A stretch of DNA of 7,291 bases, taken from positions 12,235 through 19,525 of the forward strand of contig CAPQQE010000011.1 of assembly GCA_948687865.1 (NCBI GenBank), read 5' to 3'. The DNA comes from an uncultured Bacilli bacterium (GTDB lineage: Bacteria; Bacillota_I; Bacilli_A; RF39; UBA660). The notes below the pieces were generated by a model. That model had not been told where the DNA came from. It saw nothing but the letters and a program-made list of their open reading frames with translations, and searched no databases. Each line of letters begins with the position of its first letter. Position 1 is the stretch's first letter. Position numbers and translations under genes: made by a program. This document shows, one piece after another, positions 5,922-7,291 of the stretch.

Positions 5922-6764
5922 ATGTATAAAATACTTGTAAAAAACAGAGAATTAGATCAAGTAGAAGATTTCAAATATTCTTTTTATTCTAAAGATAATG
6001 AAAATGATTTTGAAACTGCAGATATAACAGAAGCTTTACAACTAATGAATGAATTATTAGATAGCTTTTTAAGAAAAGATATATTATTAGTAGATCATTT
6101 AACAACTAATACAGAAATTATATTAAATAAAATAGAAACAATTACAGTAAATTCTGAATATATTGGTATAATAAACGATGGAACAACATTTAAATTTTAT
6201 TTAGACTTTAGTTCATTAAATAAATATACTATAGTAAATATTAATGATGTTTTATTTGAAGAAATCAAAGTTTATCTAGAATCATTAGGACTAACAGATG
6301 TAAAAGTTCAACCTGATTTTAGCATAGTTGCGAATAATCCAACAGGAAAATCAGTAGAAGGAAGATTAACTGTAGATAACGGTTTATTTGTATTATATTC
6401 TAGAGAAACTGGAACAAGTAATTATATTACTTCAGAATTTTCTACGTTGTTAGATGCTAAAGAACCTGTAAAACCAGAAGATCCAGATGATAATACTAAA
6501 TTCATAGATATTTATTTTGTAGATGAAGATAATAATCCGCTAGAAATAGATAAAACAAAATTATTTTATAGAGGAGATAGTAAAGAATTCAATGATGATT
6601 ATGAATTTGCCAATGTAAGTGAGATTCATATTCAAATTAAGAATAAAGGTAGCTATTTAATTGAAGTAGAAAAGACTGGATATACTGGTGAACCATATTA
6701 TGAAGAAACATTTACATCAAAAGATGAAAATCCTGTTATAATAAAACTTACTAAAAATATATAA
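5922..6764 (+). CDS. Unknown 280-aa protein with a C-terminal Ig-like/carboxypeptidase-regulatory-like domain; possible virion surface protein
   Basis: The ATG at 5922 follows AAGGAGGA (5905-5912). The N-terminal 175 residues mix helices (ITEALQLMNELLDSFL, FEEIKVYLESLGL) and strands (TVNSEYIGIINDGTTFKFYLDF) and match no family I know. An acidic, Pro-rich linker at 179-193 (KEPVKPEDPDDN) leads to residues 194-280. These read as one Ig-like beta sandwich: FIDIYFVDEDNNPLE, a strand carrying a Phe-Tyr-Arg-Gly turn, IHIQIKNKGSYLIEVEKTGY, and PVIIKLTK. The 'V-D-DNNPL...Y-IEVEKTGY' arrangement is like carboxypeptidase-regulatory or PEGA-type domains that decorate surface proteins. Linker-attached Ig domains are common on phage capsid and tail surfaces, where they bind carbohydrate weakly. 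A decoration or fibre-linked role is therefore plausible but unproven. It lies between a terminator and a small HTH gene. Confidence 0.85.
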   Translation: MYKILVKNRELDQVEDFKYSFYSKDNENDFETADITEALQLMNELLDSFLRKDILLVDHLTTNTEIILNKIETITVNSEYIGIINDGTTFKFYLDFSSLNKYTIVNINDVLFEEIKVYLESLGLTDVKVQPDFSIVANNPTGKSVEGRLTVDNGLFVLYSRETGTSNYITSEFSTLLDAKEPVKPEDPDDNTKFIDIYFVDEDNNPLEIDKTKLFYRGDSKEFNDDYEFANVSEIHIQIKNKGSYLIEVEKTGYTGEPYYEETFTSKDENPVIIKLTKNI

Positions 6765-6773
6765 ATAAATTTG

Positions 6774-6791
6774 TTAGGAGGTAATACCTAA
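6774..6791 (+). promoter_or_regulatory. Ribosome binding site that can pair with the sequence next to the start codon
   Basis: The site TAGGAGGT upstream of the ATG at 6793 is followed by AATACCTAA. TTAGG (6774-6778) can pair with CCTAA (6787-6791), or AGGT (6779-6782) with ACCT (6786-6789). Either fold would cover the Shine-Dalgarno bases and could lower translation of the HTH gene. The stems are only 4-5 bp, so this is a weak call. Confidence 0.25.
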
Positions 6792-6792
6792 A

Positions 6793-7020
6793 ATGGATGA
6801 TAAAGAATATTTAGAATATATGAAAGAACATTATATTAAAAATGATGAACATAGATTAAAAATATGTAAAGATTTAGGTATTACTGAAAATCAAATGTAT
6901 AAAAGAAATAAAATATTAGGAATACATAGACCTAAAAAGTTATTCCAAAAAGATAAAAAAGACAATAAAACTATTTATAAATTTGATTTATTGTACAATA
7001 AATGGACAAAAGTTAAATAA
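6793..7020 (+). CDS. Small Myb/SANT-like helix-turn-helix protein, probable DNA-binding
   Basis: This encodes 75 residues from ATG 6793 behind TAGGAGGT (6775-6782). Residues about 4-44 have the spacing of a three-helix Myb-like HTH: EYLEYMKEHYIKN, then HRLKICKDLGI (18-30), then TENQMYKRNKILGI (31-44). It matches the common pattern 'eYl-e-Y-...-iak-LG-t-n-vy-r-k-LGi' of small phage and bacterial DNA-binding proteins, including those attached to homing endonucleases. A basic tail (HRPKKLFQKDKKDNK) follows. It lies between a probable surface protein and the prohead protease, with its own ribosome binding site. It could regulate late genes or have a role in DNA handling during head filling. Both roles are inferred; the fold call is moderately sure. 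Confidence 0.75.
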   Translation: MDDKEYLEYMKEHYIKNDEHRLKICKDLGITENQMYKRNKILGIHRPKKLFQKDKKDNKTIYKFDLLYNKWTKVK

Positions 7021-7030
7021 ACTAATTAAA

Positions 7031-7077
7031 ATTACACTAAAAGTAATTACAATTTATAAAAATGCTTTTAATGTAAT
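7031..7077 (+). repeat. Imperfect inverted repeat upstream of the prohead protease
   Basis: ATTACACTAAAAG (7031-7043) and CTTTTAATGTAAT (7065-7077) pair in 12 of 13 positions around a 21-nt loop. A competing fold exists: AATTAC (7030-7035) with GTAATT (7043-7048). ATTTATAAA motifs lie in the loop (7052-7060) and just downstream (7085-7093). It could be a weak terminator for the HTH gene or a leader structure for the protease transcript. No T tract follows. Confidence 0.4.
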
Positions 7078-7118
7078 AAACTATATTTATAAAATCATAT
7101 ATCAGAAGAAGGTGTGAA

Positions 7119-7291
7119 ATGGAAGATAACTTAAATGTAGTAAATTTAGTGGAAGAACCTAAAAAGCAAAAATATAAAGGTGTTATTGGTACACTAAAAG
7201 GTATATTTGCAGATATGAACCATCCTACTAGAAATGGTAGACAATATTCAAAGGCATGTTGGGAACAAGCATTAAATAGCGACGATATCAA
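7119..7291 (+). CDS. Prohead (capsid maturation) protease, T4 gp21-like, N-terminal part only
   Basis: The ATG at 7119 follows AGAAGGTG (7106-7113), and the frame stays open to the right edge (57 complete codons). After a short acidic leader, residues 21-57 read GVIGTLKGIFADMNHPTRNGRQYSKACWEQALNS in outline. Key elements are the strand with Gly28-Ile-Phe-Ala, then Pro36-Thr-Arg-Asn-Gly-Arg41, Tyr43 and Trp48. The same 'G-f---n-p-RNgR-Y---lw--al' start is seen in prohead proteases of T4-like and large Gram-positive myophages. These proteases sit in the immature head and cut scaffold, capsid and internal proteins at (L/I)-x-E type sites. The catalytic His and Ser lie beyond the window. If correct, the major capsid and scaffold genes should follow. 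Confidence 0.75.
   Translation, partial: MEDNLNVVNLVEEPKKQKYKGVIGTLKGIFADMNHPTRNGRQYSKACWEQALNSDDI

Noticed and set aside
7037..7291. Minus-strand open frame at the right edge
   Set aside because: It overlaps the prohead protease start, which has a recognisable motif and ribosome binding site; no start signal supports the antisense frame.

Overview
The window looks like a stretch of a large tailed bacteriophage (or prophage) genome from a low-GC Gram-positive host, most likely a Clostridium-type Bacillota. This rests on very AT-rich coding sequence, strong AGGAGG-type ribosome binding sites on every gene, a clostridial-style amidase endolysin with SH3-type wall-binding repeats, an LL-H-type holin, and a T4-gp21-like prohead protease at the right edge. 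The protease points to a myovirus-like head assembly pathway. All supported genes lie on the + strand; I saw no tRNA, CRISPR array, insertion sequence or integrase.

Layout. Positions 1-190 hold the C-terminal end of a beta-rich virion protein (fibre or spike type), followed by a hairpin. Positions 266-2253 carry four tightly spaced genes: a small beta-barrel protein resembling the C-terminal domain of phage appendage proteins, a 255-aa protein with a GHSF/DPD/DGDG N-terminal block, a 211-aa protein with a TTG start that is probably structural, and a 51-aa very acidic peptide. Positions 2322-3402 hold the endolysin. Its amidase half and its three wall-binding repeats are each well preserved, but they are in different frames, and the second half of the zinc site is missing at the junction. 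A 17-bp hairpin closes this unit.

Positions 3491-5827 form a second run. It starts with a 472-aa fusion of a nucleotidyltransferase-fold domain and a ParB-like domain, followed by a 143-aa helical/beta protein and the holin, and ends in a good intrinsic terminator (5839-5870). The first two proteins share an N-terminal decapeptide pattern (MIKL...E at residue 10) that resembles the T4 capsid-targeting peptide removed by the prohead protease. This suggests that they may be internal head proteins carried into the host cell. Positions 5922-7020 hold a 280-aa protein with a C-terminal Ig-like domain (possible surface or decoration protein) and a 75-aa Myb-like helix-turn-helix protein. The prohead protease begins at 7119 and runs off the window.

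Together this is a late region mixing virion parts, lysis genes and head maturation. An ATTTATAAA motif recurs five times in the longer gene gaps and may be a phage late-promoter element. The most interesting points are the possible packaged NTase-ParB protein, the disrupted endolysin, and the recurring motif.
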